The notes beneath the pieces were generated by a model. It did no database searches. It saw only the letters and a program-made list of their open reading frames with translations, and was not told the DNA's origin. From Clostridium puniceum (GTDB taxonomy: Bacteria > Bacillota > Clostridia > Clostridiales > Clostridiaceae): a stretch of DNA of 64,000 nt. The position numbers were made by a program, and so were the translations under genes. The stretch covers positions 1 through 64,000 of the forward strand of contig NZ_LZZM01000190.1 in assembly GCF_002006345.1 (NCBI RefSeq), read 5' to 3'. Within the stretch, counting starts at the first letter, position 1. Each line of letters begins with the position of its first letter. Below are positions 9,491-17,584 of the stretch, one piece after another.

Positions 9491-10333
9491 ATGAGGTTAA
9501 GTCATAATATGTTTTCTTTGGGGTTATATAAAAATTATAAATCAACTCTTGTGGAAAATTCAAAAGCAATGAATAATATAGGATCGGGAAAAAAGCTTAA
9601 TTCAGCAAAAGATAATCCTAATAAAATAGCTCAAGTAGAAAACTTAAAAATAAATTTATTAAGTCGTGATGCAGCAAGTCAAAATATACAGGATACAAAT
9701 TCGATGCTTCAAACTTTTGATGGAGCATTACAAGAAATGAATAATAATATATCAAGACTTAAAGAGTTAACTGTTAGAGGAGCTAATGGAAGTAATACCC
9801 CAGAGGATAGAAGTATTATCCAAAAGGAAATTGATAAAATTAAAGAAAGTATGGACTATATTGGGAAAAATACATTATTTAATGATATTCCTATGTCAGA
9901 TTCAAATCCACCAACAACAGCTACAAATCCTAGTTATAAACAAGCTACAATTGGAGCGTTAGCAGACGAAAAAATTAATATACCTATTTATAATTTATCA
10001 AATACAGCACTTAACATTGATGGAATTGATGTTACCAATTCAGCTTTATTAAGTTCCAATATCGAAAATGTAGATAAAGCAGGAAATATGATAAGTGCAA
10101 TAAGAAGTAAGTATGGTTCTATTCAATCTAGATTAAATGATTCCTTAGAGGATATGTCTGGAATAAATGAATCTCTTACTAAAGCTCAAAGTAGTATAGA
10201 AGATGCAGATATAGCGGAGGAATCCCTTCAAAATTCAAGGACACAAATAATGTACAAAGCTGCAATTGCATTAATGGCTCAAAGTAATAAATTACCACAA
10301 GATTCTTTAAACGTGTTAGCTAGTGTTAGATAA
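9491..10333 (+). CDS. hag: Flagellin
   Basis: A 280-aa flagellin, the filament subunit exported through the flagellar type III system. The N-terminal D0/D1 coiled region begins M-R-L-S-H-N-M-F-S-L and contains I-G-S-G-K-K-L-N-S-A-K-D-N-P (about 31-44). The C-terminal D1/D0 region ends with the usual helix, Q-S-N-K-L-P-Q-D-S-L-N-V-L. The central variable part (about 135-190) is very short, so this filament has little outer D2/D3 domain. The exposed segment is rich in Ser, Thr, Asn and Pro (S-D-S-N-P-P-T-T-A-T-N), which would suit O-glycosylation by the upstream Maf. GGAGTGATAG precedes the ATG. A strong terminator follows. Confidence 0.92.
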   Translation: MRLSHNMFSLGLYKNYKSTLVENSKAMNNIGSGKKLNSAKDNPNKIAQVENLKINLLSRDAASQNIQDTNSMLQTFDGALQEMNNNISRLKELTVRGANGSNTPEDRSIIQKEIDKIKESMDYIGKNTLFNDIPMSDSNPPTTATNPSYKQATIGALADEKINIPIYNLSNTALNIDGIDVTNSALLSSNIENVDKAGNMISAIRSKYGSIQSRLNDSLEDMSGINESLTKAQSSIEDADIAEESLQNSRTQIMYKAAIALMAQSNKLPQDSLNVLASVR

Positions 10334-10393
10334 ATGTATTATTAAAAGTAACTTTAAAGTTAATTATAAATAAAAATTAATGAAGCGTCTAAT

Positions 10394-10442
10394 AGAAAGA
10401 ATATTTACTTTTACGAAATTAGGAATATTCTTTCTTTTTTTG
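10394..10442 (+). terminator. Strong intrinsic terminator after flagellin
   Basis: AGAAAGAATATT (10394-10405) and AATATTCTTTCT (10424-10435) form a perfect 12-bp stem with an 18-nt loop, directly followed by a run of T. It ends the flagellin transcript, so the riboswitch-controlled operon downstream is a separate unit. Confidence 0.9.
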
Positions 10443-10472
10443 TATGAAAGTTTTTGTTAAATAGATATTTTA

Positions 10473-10501
10473 TTGAAAAATGAAGAAAAAAATGTTAATA
10501 T
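10473..10501 (+). promoter_or_regulatory. Sigma-A-type promoter of the fla operon
   Basis: TTGAAA (10473-10478), a 17-nt spacer and TAATAT (10496-10501). The predicted start near 10508 lies about 20 nt before the c-di-GMP aptamer, the right arrangement for a riboswitch leader. Confidence 0.6.
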
Positions 10502-10524
10502 AGTATATAAAGAAAAATTATAAA

Positions 10525-10611
10525 TGAAACTAGCATACTTATCGAAAGGTAAGGACGCAAAGCCATGAGTCTAAGGAAAGTTAAATTCTTTCTATGATTG
10601 TCAGGTTGCCA
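10525..10611 (+). promoter_or_regulatory. Class I cyclic di-GMP riboswitch aptamer (GEMM)
   Basis: The core GGACGCAAAGCC (10552-10563) is the hallmark of the GEMM-I aptamer. Just before it, CTTATC-GAAA-GGTAAG is a 6-bp stem capped by a GAAA tetraloop, as in the P2 arm of the family. A second arm follows (GAAAG about 10576, CTTTC about 10589), then GGTTGCC closing near 10610. The aptamer binds c-di-GMP and controls the next genes by transcription or translation. In C. difficile the same class precedes flgB and shuts off the flagellar operon at high c-di-GMP. The same wiring here is inferred from the position and the terminator right behind it. Confidence 0.9.
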
Positions 10612-10639
10612 AAATATAATTAGTAATTATTTTATGCTT

Positions 10640-10673
10640 TGGTGCCAGTGTATTACAAAGGTGCCATTTTTTT
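10640..10673 (+). terminator. Riboswitch expression-platform terminator
   Basis: TGGTGCC (10640-10646) pairs with GGTGCCA (10660-10666), including two internal G-U pairs, and seven T follow (10667-10673). CTTTG/CAAAG at the loop edges offers an alternative pairing that could compete. It sits 29 nt after the aptamer and is the likely off-switch of the c-di-GMP riboswitch. Confidence 0.7.
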
Positions 10674-10711
10674 GTTGTCATAACGACTATTTTTGAAAAT
10701 AAAGAAAAATT

Positions 10712-10794
10712 TTATAGCTAAATAATATAAATTATTTTATAATTAACATAATAAAATAATTTGTAATTACAATACAAATTCTATTTAGCTATAA
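10712..10794 (+). other. Large nested dyad in the flgB leader
   Basis: TTATAGCTAAATA (10712-10724) and TATTTAGCTATAA (10782-10794) are perfect 13-nt complements. Inside them, ATTATTTTAT (10731-10740) pairs with ATAAAATAAT (10751-10760), and TTGTA (10761-10765) with TACAA (10773-10777). Together they can fold as a three-way junction between the riboswitch terminator and flgB. No known RNA family is recognised. AT-rich DNA makes chance palindromes common, but a 13-bp perfect outer stem is longer than expected. The remaining 126 nt before flgB hold no gene. Confidence 0.5.
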
Positions 10795-10921
10795 TTATAA
10801 GTCTTTTGTAAAGTTCAATTTGGAGTTAGGCAACTTGTTTTATAAATAGATAATAATGTAATATTATTTATAGAATTTTGTATATTTATGCATATTAGGG
10901 AAAATGTAAGGGAGTGAATTT

Positions 10922-11323
10922 ATGGCAATAGAATTAATTGGAAGTGATCAAACTTATGATTTGATCAAAAATGGTATCAAAGCATCTAATGTTAGAGCTA
11001 AAACAATAGCTAATAATATGGCTAACATTAATACTAAAAATTATAAGAGATTTAATGTGGTTTATGAAGAAAATTTGAAAAAACAAAATGATGAGTTAAA
11101 TTTTGAACTAAAAAGAACTAATGCAGCTCATTTTGCTAGTGAAAATTCAAAAACTGATAATATTTCAATTGAACAAGACAAAAACACTAGTATGAGAAGT
11201 GATGGCAATAATGTTGATTTAGACATAGAAAAAGTTAATCAAGCTGCTAATACACTAAAGTATAATGCTTTAATAAGCAAGATAAATGGTAAATTTAATG
11301 ACTTAAAAATGGTAATAAAATAG
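10922..11323 (+). CDS. flgB: Flagellar basal-body rod protein FlgB
   Basis: A 133-aa rod subunit, the first gene of the fla operon. The N-terminal helix region includes I-A-N-N-M-A-N-I-N-T-K-N-Y-K-R, the conserved rod/hook family signature (A-N-N-x-A-N-x-x-T-x-x-Y-K). The C-terminal helix is L-D-I-E-K-V-N-Q-A-A-N-T-L-K-Y-N-A-L. FlgB forms the proximal rod with FlgC, FlgF and FliE. GGGAGTGAATTT precedes the ATG. Expression should depend on the c-di-GMP riboswitch 250 nt upstream. Confidence 0.95.
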   Translation: MAIELIGSDQTYDLIKNGIKASNVRAKTIANNMANINTKNYKRFNVVYEENLKKQNDELNFELKRTNAAHFASENSKTDNISIEQDKNTSMRSDGNNVDLDIEKVNQAANTLKYNALISKINGKFNDLKMVIK

Positions 11324-11400
11324 AATTAAGATTTTGTTAGTTAAACTAAAAATTCAAGAAAATTATGGAGAGTTTTAATGTTAATGAGGGGGAATTTTAA

Positions 11401-11808
11401 ATGAACGCATTTAGTTCTATGCAAATAAGTGCAACAGGTCTTTCGGCAGAAAGATTAAGAATGGATACCATAACATCTAATATGGCAAATGCAAGTACTA
11501 CAAGAAGTGCAGATGGAAGTGGTCCGTATGTTAGGAAAGTAGCGGTATTTCAAGAAGCACTTGATGCTAATAAAGAAGTTGCAGGAGTTAAAGCAGTGAA
11601 AATTGAAAAGGATAAGTCGCCTTTAAGAAAGGTATATGATCCAACACATCCAGATGCTGACAGAACTGGATATGTTACTATGCCTAATGTAAATGTATTA
11701 AATGAAATGGCGGATATGATGGTGGCAACAAGATCTTATGAAGCGAATGTTGATACATTTAATGCTTTGAAAAGTATGTTTTCAAAGGCTTTAGAAATTG
11801 GAAAGTAA
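11401..11808 (+). CDS. flgC: Flagellar basal-body rod protein FlgC
   Basis: A 135-aa rod subunit. It starts [22 protein letters not shown], with the rod signature [11 protein letters not shown], and ends with [19 protein letters not shown], the conserved C-terminal helix of FlgC/FlgE-type proteins. Length is normal. GGGGGAA lies just before the ATG. It lies 77 nt after flgB and 13 nt before fliE, the usual flgB-flgC-fliE block. Confidence 0.95.
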   Translation: MNAFSSMQISATGLSAERLRMDTITSNMANASTTRSADGSGPYVRKVAVFQEALDANKEVAGVKAVKIEKDKSPLRKVYDPTHPDADRTGYVTMPNVNVLNEMADMMVATRSYEANVDTFNALKSMFSKALEIGK

Positions 11809-11821
11809 GGGAGAATGAGAT

Positions 11822-12139
11822 ATGAGAATAGAGGACAAGTTCGCACAGACAGAAGCAATATTTAATAGTAAATTTAATGGTGTTAATAATGATAAAAAAG
11901 CAGATGAAAAAACTGAGTTGATTGGGTTTTCAGATATTTTAAAAAAATGTGTAAATGATACTAATGGTAAAATATCCGAAGCTAACTCAGTTACCAATAG
12001 TTTCGTTAAAGGAGAAGATGTTAATATTGATGAAGTTATGGTTAAAGGTCAAGAAGCTAGTTTAAGCTTACAATTTTTAACTCAAACTAGGGATAAGTTG
12101 TTGGAAGGATATAATCAATTATCAAGGTTGCAATTGTAG
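11822..12139 (+). CDS. fliE: Flagellar hook-basal body protein FliE
   Basis: A 105-aa FliE, the adaptor that joins the MS ring and export gate to the rod. The C-terminal half carries the family pattern F-V-K-G-E-D-V-N-I-D-E-V-M-V-K-G-Q-E-A-S-L-S-L-Q, ending in the amphipathic helix L-L-E-G-Y-N-Q-L-S-R-L-Q. GGGAGAATGAG gives the ribosome binding site, and the gene starts 13 nt after flgC. Confidence 0.93.
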   Translation: MRIEDKFAQTEAIFNSKFNGVNNDKKADEKTELIGFSDILKKCVNDTNGKISEANSVTNSFVKGEDVNIDEVMVKGQEASLSLQFLTQTRDKLLEGYNQLSRLQL

Positions 12140-12160
12140 TAAGGTGAGGAGAGCTAAATA

Positions 12161-13723
12161 ATGAAGAAACTTTTAGAAAAAGTTAAGGGGCTTTTAGAAA
12201 AGTTTAAATCCCAGAATAAGAAAATAAAAATTGCTGTTATAGTAGCAATTTTAGCAGTTATTATCGCAATTATAAGTGGAATTTTTTATTCATCTTCCAA
12301 TAAATATCAAATTTTATTTTCTGACCTTGATGCAACAGATTCTCAAACTGTAGTGAAAACTTTAGAAGAGGGTAAGAATGAATATAAAATCGAAGGAACT
12401 TCTATTTTAGTTCCCAAAGATAATGTAGATGAATTGAGATTAAAATTAGCACCTAATTTAACATCTGGAAGTAAAGGCTATGAACTAATGGATGCTGGAA
12501 GCTCCTTTGGTATGACAGATGAAGAGTTTAAAATCAAAAAGGTTAGGATGCAACAAGGAGAATTAGAAAAAACTATAAAATATTTTCCACAAGTGGAAGA
12601 AGCAAGAGTACATATAACAGAGGCTAAAGATTCCGTTTTTGTAAAAGATTCTGAGCCAGGGAAAGCTGCTGTTTATTTAAAGTTAAAAAAAGGAACAAAG
12701 ATTAGTGAAGATCAAGTTAAAGCAATAGTAGCTTTAGTATCAGGTGGTACTAATAATATTCCAAGAGCCAATATAGATGTTGTAGATGAGAATATGAATT
12801 TACTTACTAAAGATATTAATGATGAACAAAATGGTCAAGCAAGTTCAGAGGAAATATCGAAACAACAAGAAGCGGAAAAATCATATGAAAATAATCTCAA
12901 AAAGAAAATTGCTGATATATTAGAACCAACTATTGGTGCCAATAAAGTTAAAACAGCTGTTAATGTTAATTTGGATTTTGATTCAAAGCAAAATACAAAA
13001 ACATCAGTGGATCCTAACAAAGTTATTATTAGTCAAGAAAATAATAAAGAAGCTAATACAACAGGAACAGATGGAACCACAAGTCAAAGTCCTGTAGACA
13101 ACAATATGACTAATACAATAACTGACACTAATGGTGAAAAATCAACTTCTAGCAAAGAAAATCAAAAAACTAATTATGAAGTTGGGAAAAGTGAATCAAA
13201 GACTATAAGTGCTCAAGGAACTGTAAAGAGGATTACAGCGGCTGTTACAATTGATGGGATTTTAGATGATGCGCAAAGACAGCAAATTGAAACGCTTGTA
13301 GGAAATGCGATTGGTTATGATGCGCTTAGAGGAGATAAAGTTTCAGTAGTTGGAATGCCATTTGATACAAGTATTAAAGATGCAGAAAAGGCAGTGAATG
13401 ATGCGAAGACAGCAGAAGTAGCAGCATCTAGCAACCTTAGAATGATGATTATTGCAGGAGTCTTAGGAGCAATACTTCTAGGTCTAATCATTTTCTTAAT
13501 CATAAAGAGAAGAAAGAAGAAAGTTGTAGAAGAAGAACAATTATTAAATACATTAATAGACGATAGTATAATACCTAAAGAACCAGAAACATTTAGTCCA
13601 ATAGAATTTGAAGCTAAAACACAAAAATCTCATTTAGAAAACGAGATTAAGAAATATGCAATGGAAAAACCAGAACAGGTTGTAGAAATAATTAAATCAT
13701 GGTTGACTGAAAATGAGAGGTAG
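12161..13723 (+). CDS. fliF: Flagellar MS-ring protein FliF
   Basis: A 520-aa membrane protein that forms the MS ring, the base on which the motor and export apparatus assemble. One transmembrane helix lies near residues 24-44 and a second near 427-448, followed by R-R-K-K-K and a cytoplasmic tail. The tail (about 490-520, E-N-E-I-K-K-Y-A-M-E-K-P-E-Q) is the FliG-binding region. The periplasmic ring-building domains lie between, including a low-complexity Asn/Thr/Ser insert at about 295-345. Length is normal for Firmicutes. AAGGTGAGGAG precedes the ATG. The stop is immediately followed by the fliG ribosome binding site. Confidence 0.96.
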   Translation: MKKLLEKVKGLLEKFKSQNKKIKIAVIVAILAVIIAIISGIFYSSSNKYQILFSDLDATDSQTVVKTLEEGKNEYKIEGTSILVPKDNVDELRLKLAPNLTSGSKGYELMDAGSSFGMTDEEFKIKKVRMQQGELEKTIKYFPQVEEARVHITEAKDSVFVKDSEPGKAAVYLKLKKGTKISEDQVKAIVALVSGGTNNIPRANIDVVDENMNLLTKDINDEQNGQASSEEISKQQEAEKSYENNLKKKIADILEPTIGANKVKTAVNVNLDFDSKQNTKTSVDPNKVIISQENNKEANTTGTDGTTSQSPVDNNMTNTITDTNGEKSTSSKENQKTNYEVGKSESKTISAQGTVKRITAAVTIDGILDDAQRQQIETLVGNAIGYDALRGDKVSVVGMPFDTSIKDAEKAVNDAKTAEVAASSNLRMMIIAGVLGAILLGLIIFLIIKRRKKKVVEEEQLLNTLIDDSIIPKEPETFSPIEFEAKTQKSHLENEIKKYAMEKPEQVVEIIKSWLTENER

Positions 13724-13732
13724 GTGATAGCT

Positions 13733-14749
13733 ATGGCAAAAGAAACAGTTCAATTAACAGGAGTTCATAAGGCAGCAATATTATTCATAACACTTGGTCC
13801 TGAAGCTTCATCTGCAATATTAAAAAGATTGCCAGAGAATGATATTCAAAAAATAACTTATGAAATTGCAAATATTACTTCTGTTACTCCTGAACAGAGA
13901 GAAGAAATATTAAATGAATTCTTACAAATAAATAAAGCGAGAGATTATATTATTGAAGGTGGTATGGATTATGCTAAGACATTATTGTCAAAAGCACTAG
14001 GATCACAAAGAGCAAGCGAAATTTTAGAGAAAGTTTCAGAAGCAACAGCTCAATACAGACCTTTCTCTATTGCAAGAAAGGCAGATTCGCATCAGTTGCT
14101 AAATGTAATTTTATCAGAACAGCCACAAACTATTGCTTTAATTTTATGCTATCTTCAAGCAGATAAGGCCGCGCAAGTTATGGCTGAATTACCAGAAGAA
14201 ACACAAAGTGAAGTTGCATATAGAATTGCAACTATGAACAATACTTCTCCAATGGTAATTAAAGAAATAGAATCTGTACTTGAAAGCAAATTATCTTCAG
14301 TAGTAAGAACTGAGATGACAAGCTTAGGTGGAGTAGAAACTTTGGTTAATATATTAAATGCAGTTGATAGAACCACTGAAAAGAATATTACTGAAGGATT
14401 AGAAAGAGAAGATGCAGAACTTGCTGATAAAGTTAAGAGTTCAATGTTTGTATTTGAAGATATTATTTCTCTTGATGATGTATCTATTCAAAGAATCCTT
14501 AGAGAAGTTGAAGTTAACGATCTTGCACTTGCACTTAAAGGATGTTCAGATGAAGTTGCGAATAGTATTTACAGAAATCAATCGAAGAGAGCTGCTGCTT
14601 CATTAAAAGAAGATATGGAATTCTTGGGACCAGTAAGGCTTATGGATGTTGAAAAAGCACAACAAAAGATTGTTTCTGTTATTAGAAGGTTAGATGATGC
14701 TAATGAAATCATCATTTCAAGAGGTGGAGAAGATGCAATCATCGTATAG
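13733..14749 (+). CDS. fliG: Flagellar motor switch protein FliG
   Basis: A 338-aa rotor protein that bridges the MS ring and the C ring and transmits torque. It starts M-A-K-E-T-V-Q-L-T-G-V-H-K-A-A-I-L and contains the armadillo motif E-Q-P-Q-T-I-A-L-I-L in the middle domain. The C-terminal torque helix region carries the expected charged pattern (R-E-V-E-V-N-D-L-A-L-A-L-K-G). I choose ATG 13733, giving the usual family length, because AGGTGAT (13722-13728) is properly spaced; the in-frame GTG at 13724 lies inside that site. It overlaps fliH by 17 nt. Confidence 0.95.
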   Translation: MAKETVQLTGVHKAAILFITLGPEASSAILKRLPENDIQKITYEIANITSVTPEQREEILNEFLQINKARDYIIEGGMDYAKTLLSKALGSQRASEILEKVSEATAQYRPFSIARKADSHQLLNVILSEQPQTIALILCYLQADKAAQVMAELPEETQSEVAYRIATMNNTSPMVIKEIESVLESKLSSVVRTEMTSLGGVETLVNILNAVDRTTEKNITEGLEREDAELADKVKSSMFVFEDIISLDDVSIQRILREVEVNDLALALKGCSDEVANSIYRNQSKRAAASLKEDMEFLGPVRLMDVEKAQQKIVSVIRRLDDANEIIISRGGEDAIIV

Positions 14750-15527
14750 TTTAATAAAGAAAGGCTTTTCCAAAGATGGCGAAAGTAGGGTTATCTCAAC
14801 AAAATTTGATATAAAAAAAACAGAAACTGAACCAATTGAAGAGGAAATTGAAAACCTTGAAGAAGAAACTGCGGTTGTGAAGGTGCCAGAAGTTGATCCA
14901 GAAGAACTTTTAAGACGTTATGAAGATATAGGACAAAGAATAATACAGGATGCAAAAAGAGAAAAACAAGTCATTACCTTAAGAGCTCAAATGGATGCTA
15001 ATGTTGCTGAAAAAAAAGCTTATGAAAAAGGTTATGAGCAAGGGCTTCAAAATGGATATGATGATGGATATAAAAAAGCTTATGACGAAACAATTGATGC
15101 AGCAAAAGCAGAAGCAGCATCAATTGTTAATAAAGCAGAGCTACTTTTAAAATCTGCACATGAAAATTATTGTAAGTATTTAGAATCAAAAAAAATTGAT
15201 GTAGTGAAATTGTCATTAGAAATAGCTGAAAGTATTGCACAAAAAGTATTAAGCAATGAGGATTCAATGAATTCAATTATTGAAGAGGCCTTTAAGATTT
15301 CAAAAGGAGAAGATAATGTTATTTTAAAAGCAAATTCAATTCATGTTGAAGAAATAGAATCTCAAGTTGAAAGATGGAAAATAACTTATGGAATAAAAAA
15401 TGAAATCTTTGTATTAAAAGACGATTCTATGGAACCTGGAAATGCAATTTTAGAAAAACCTAGTGGAATAGTAAAAGTAGGTGTAGACATTGGAATGGAA
15501 CAAATACGAAAAGCTTTAATCAATTAA
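14733..15527 (+). CDS. fliH: Flagellar assembly protein FliH
   Basis: A 264-aa export regulator that binds the ATPase FliI and links it to the C ring. It starts M-Q-S-S-Y-S-L-I-K-K-G-F, has an acidic linker (E-E-E-I-E-N-L-E-E-E), then a long coiled coil with G-x-x-x-G-like repeats (K-G-Y-E-Q-G-L-Q-N-G-Y-D-D-G-Y, about 106-120), and a C-terminal globular domain. I start at ATG 14733, overlapping fliG by 17 nt, because AGGTGGAG (14722-14729) precedes it. The overlap implies translational coupling. An earlier in-frame ATG at 14694 lacks a ribosome binding site. Confidence 0.9.
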   Translation: MQSSYSLIKKGFSKDGESRVISTKFDIKKTETEPIEEEIENLEEETAVVKVPEVDPEELLRRYEDIGQRIIQDAKREKQVITLRAQMDANVAEKKAYEKGYEQGLQNGYDDGYKKAYDETIDAAKAEAASIVNKAELLLKSAHENYCKYLESKKIDVVKLSLEIAESIAQKVLSNEDSMNSIIEEAFKISKGEDNVILKANSIHVEEIESQVERWKITYGIKNEIFVLKDDSMEPGNAILEKPSGIVKVGVDIGMEQIRKALIN

Positions 15528-15603
15528 ACAAGAAATAGTTTAAAGGAAAGTTCTTTAAAGAGTTGAAAAACATGGATTTAAGAAATTTCATGGAAATTTC
15601 AAA

Positions 15604-15628
15604 CATATGTTGTTAACTGTCAACTGAA
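15604..15628. repeat. Dispersed intergenic repeat, copy 1
   Basis: The segment reads TTGTTAACTGTCAACTG, a tandem of the 8-nt word GTnAACTG. Related words occur in other intergenic gaps of this window (17021, 20176, 21494, 57081), and I did not see the tandem form inside genes. It is probably a remnant of a small repeated element. Confidence 0.4.
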
Positions 15629-15646
15629 AAAAAGTGGGGGAGTTCT

Positions 15647-16963
15647 ATGTTAGAATTGGATTTAGATTTTCACAAATTAAGTAAAAAAGTGAATACTATT
15701 TCAACAATATATAGTGAAGGTGCTGTTAAAAAGGTAATAGGACTTACTATTGAAGTGCAAGGGATTAAAGCATTTGTTGGTGAATTATGTATAATATATA
15801 ATGAAAAAAATACTCCTGTAAATTGTGAAGTTGTAGGATTTAGAGATGAATTTGTAATTCTTATGCCTTTGGATGAACTTATAGGAATTTCACCAGGCTG
15901 TAGAGTTGTACCACAGCACAAACCATTAAGCGTTAAGTGTTCGGACAAGTTACTTGGACATATAATCGATGGATTAGGAAATCCTCTAGATTGCGAATCT
16001 ATATCTATTGAGGGTGAAGAGTATCCGTTAGAAAATGAGGCACCAGATCCTTTAAAAAGGAAAAGAATAAAAGAGATTATGCCAACGGGAGTAAGAGCAA
16101 TAGATGGATTTTTAACTTGTGGAGATGGGCAAAGAATTGGTATTTTTGCAGGTAGTGGTGTTGGTAAAAGTACAACGCTTGGAATGATAGCAAGAGAAGC
16201 TGAGGCGGATGTTAATGTTATTGCCTTAGTTGGTGAAAGAGGAAGAGAAGTTTTAGAATTTATAGAGAAAGATTTAGGTCCACAAGGTATGAAAAAGTCT
16301 GTTGTAGTATGTGCTACTTCAGACAAGCCGGCATTAATAAGAATTAAGGGAGCGCTAACAGCTACAGCAATAGCAGAATACTTTAGAGATAAAGGCAAAA
16401 AAGTAATTCTTATGATGGACTCAGTTACTAGATTTGCTATGGCTCAAAGGGAAGTGGGACTTGCTATAGGTGAGCCGCCAGCAACTAAAGGATATACACC
16501 TTCAGTTTTTGCAAAGCTTCCTAAGCTTATGGAAAGATCAGGTACATCTACAGATGGATCAATAACTGCATTTTACACAGTTCTTGTTGATGGAGATGAT
16601 TTTAATGAGCCTATAGCAGATGCTGTTAGAGGTATATTAGATGGTCATATAGTTTTATCAAGAGATTTGGCACATAAAAATCATTATCCAGCTATTGATA
16701 TATTAAACAGTGTCAGCAGACTTATGAGTCAAATAGCACCAAAAGAGCATAAAGAAGCAGCATCTACAGCTAGGGACCTGTTAGCAACTTATAAGGATTC
16801 AGAAGATTTGATAAATATAGGTGCTTATGTTAAGGGCAGTAATAAAAAAATTGATATGGCAATTGCTTATAATGATTCATTAAATAGTTTTTTACGCCAA
16901 GGTATTGATGAAAAATCTAGCTTTGAGGAATCCCAAAATACTTTAATAGCACTGTTTAAGTAA
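15647..16963 (+). CDS. fliI: Flagellum-specific export ATPase FliI
   Basis: A 438-aa ATPase, related to F1-beta, that energises substrate unfolding at the flagellar export gate. The P-loop is G-S-G-V-G-K-S-T at about residues 168-175. L-M-M-D-S-V-T-R (Walker B region) lies near 255-262, and the A-L-V-G-E-R-G-R-E-V and G-E-P-P-A-T-K-G-Y motifs are present. GGGGGAG lies 6 nt before ATG 15647. The 119-nt gap to fliH holds a copy of the dispersed GTTAACTG-type repeat. Confidence 0.96.
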   Translation: MLELDLDFHKLSKKVNTISTIYSEGAVKKVIGLTIEVQGIKAFVGELCIIYNEKNTPVNCEVVGFRDEFVILMPLDELIGISPGCRVVPQHKPLSVKCSDKLLGHIIDGLGNPLDCESISIEGEEYPLENEAPDPLKRKRIKEIMPTGVRAIDGFLTCGDGQRIGIFAGSGVGKSTTLGMIAREAEADVNVIALVGERGREVLEFIEKDLGPQGMKKSVVVCATSDKPALIRIKGALTATAIAEYFRDKGKKVILMMDSVTRFAMAQREVGLAIGEPPATKGYTPSVFAKLPKLMERSGTSTDGSITAFYTVLVDGDDFNEPIADAVRGILDGHIVLSRDLAHKNHYPAIDILNSVSRLMSQIAPKEHKEAASTARDLLATYKDSEDLINIGAYVKGSNKKIDMAIAYNDSLNSFLRQGIDEKSSFEESQNTLIALFK

Positions 16964-17020
16964 AAGTATACGAATTGATATTAAATCGATAAAACAGTTA
17001 ATTACCTACAGGATATACTA

Positions 17021-17050
17021 AAGGAATCAACTATGGATTGTTAACTGAAC
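17021..17050. repeat. Dispersed intergenic repeat, copy 2
   Basis: This segment contains GGAATCAACTATGG followed by TTGTTAACTGAAC. The stretch beginning near CTACAG at 17006 resembles 57066-57102 before lepA, which has CTACAGACAGTCG and GGGAATCAACTGTCAATTG. The match over about 30 nt between two unrelated gaps suggests a common element. Confidence 0.45.
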
Positions 17051-17065
17051 TAAGGGGGTTTTATT

Positions 17066-17503
17066 TTGGCTCAAAGATTTAAATTTGGTTTAGATAAACT
17101 TCTTGAAATTAGAAAAACAAAAGAAGAAGAAAGTAAAAGATCATTTACTGAAAGTCAGAGAGAAAAAAGAAAAGTAGAAGAAAAGTTAGAAGAGCTTAAT
17201 CGAAATTATAATAAATACAAGGGGATAGCTCCAAATGAGGATATAGTATATCAAAAATTAAAGAGGTATTATATTCAAGGAGTACAAAATGGAATAAAAT
17301 CAAATGAAAAAGACTTAGCAATAAAAAATCAAGAAGTTGATAAGTGTAGAAGAGATTTAATGGTAAAGCAAATGGAAAGAAAAACAGTTCAAACCTTAAA
17401 AGATAAGAAGTATGAAGCATATGTAAAAGAACAAGATAGAGTTGAACAGATAAATCTTGATGAATTAGCTCTTTATGCATATGTAAGAAATAAGGATAAT
17501 TAG
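17066..17503 (+). CDS. fliJ: Flagellar export chaperone FliJ
   Basis: A 145-aa, highly charged, almost fully alpha-helical coiled-coil protein, as expected for FliJ, the stalk-like partner of the FliI hexamer. It starts M-A-Q-R-F-K-F-G-L-D-K-L-L-E-I-R-K, the common FliJ opening. The start is TTG at 17066, with AAGGGGG 7 nt upstream. No ATG lies near enough to replace it. Position between fliI and fliK supports the call, since sequence conservation in FliJ is low. Confidence 0.88.
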   Translation: MAQRFKFGLDKLLEIRKTKEEESKRSFTESQREKRKVEEKLEELNRNYNKYKGIAPNEDIVYQKLKRYYIQGVQNGIKSNEKDLAIKNQEVDKCRRDLMVKQMERKTVQTLKDKKYEAYVKEQDRVEQINLDELALYAYVRNKDN

Positions 17504-17584
17504 AAAATAATTAGCAATAGCTAATAAAGTTGTTTGAAAAATATTCGAAAGTTATTTTATAGTACTTGAAAGGAGGTGAGAATA

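Noticed and set aside
10681..10921. A second riboswitch upstream of flgB
   Set aside because: The nested dyad has no conserved core of a known ligand-binding RNA. I list it only as an unassigned structure.
14412..14606. A 64-codon + strand frame in another phase
   Set aside because: It lies within fliG and has no start signal.
15670..16398. A long open frame (242 codons) on the - strand
   Set aside because: It lies wholly inside fliI, is low-complexity in Ser, Pro and Ile, and has no ribosome binding site. It is the mirror of codon bias in fliI.
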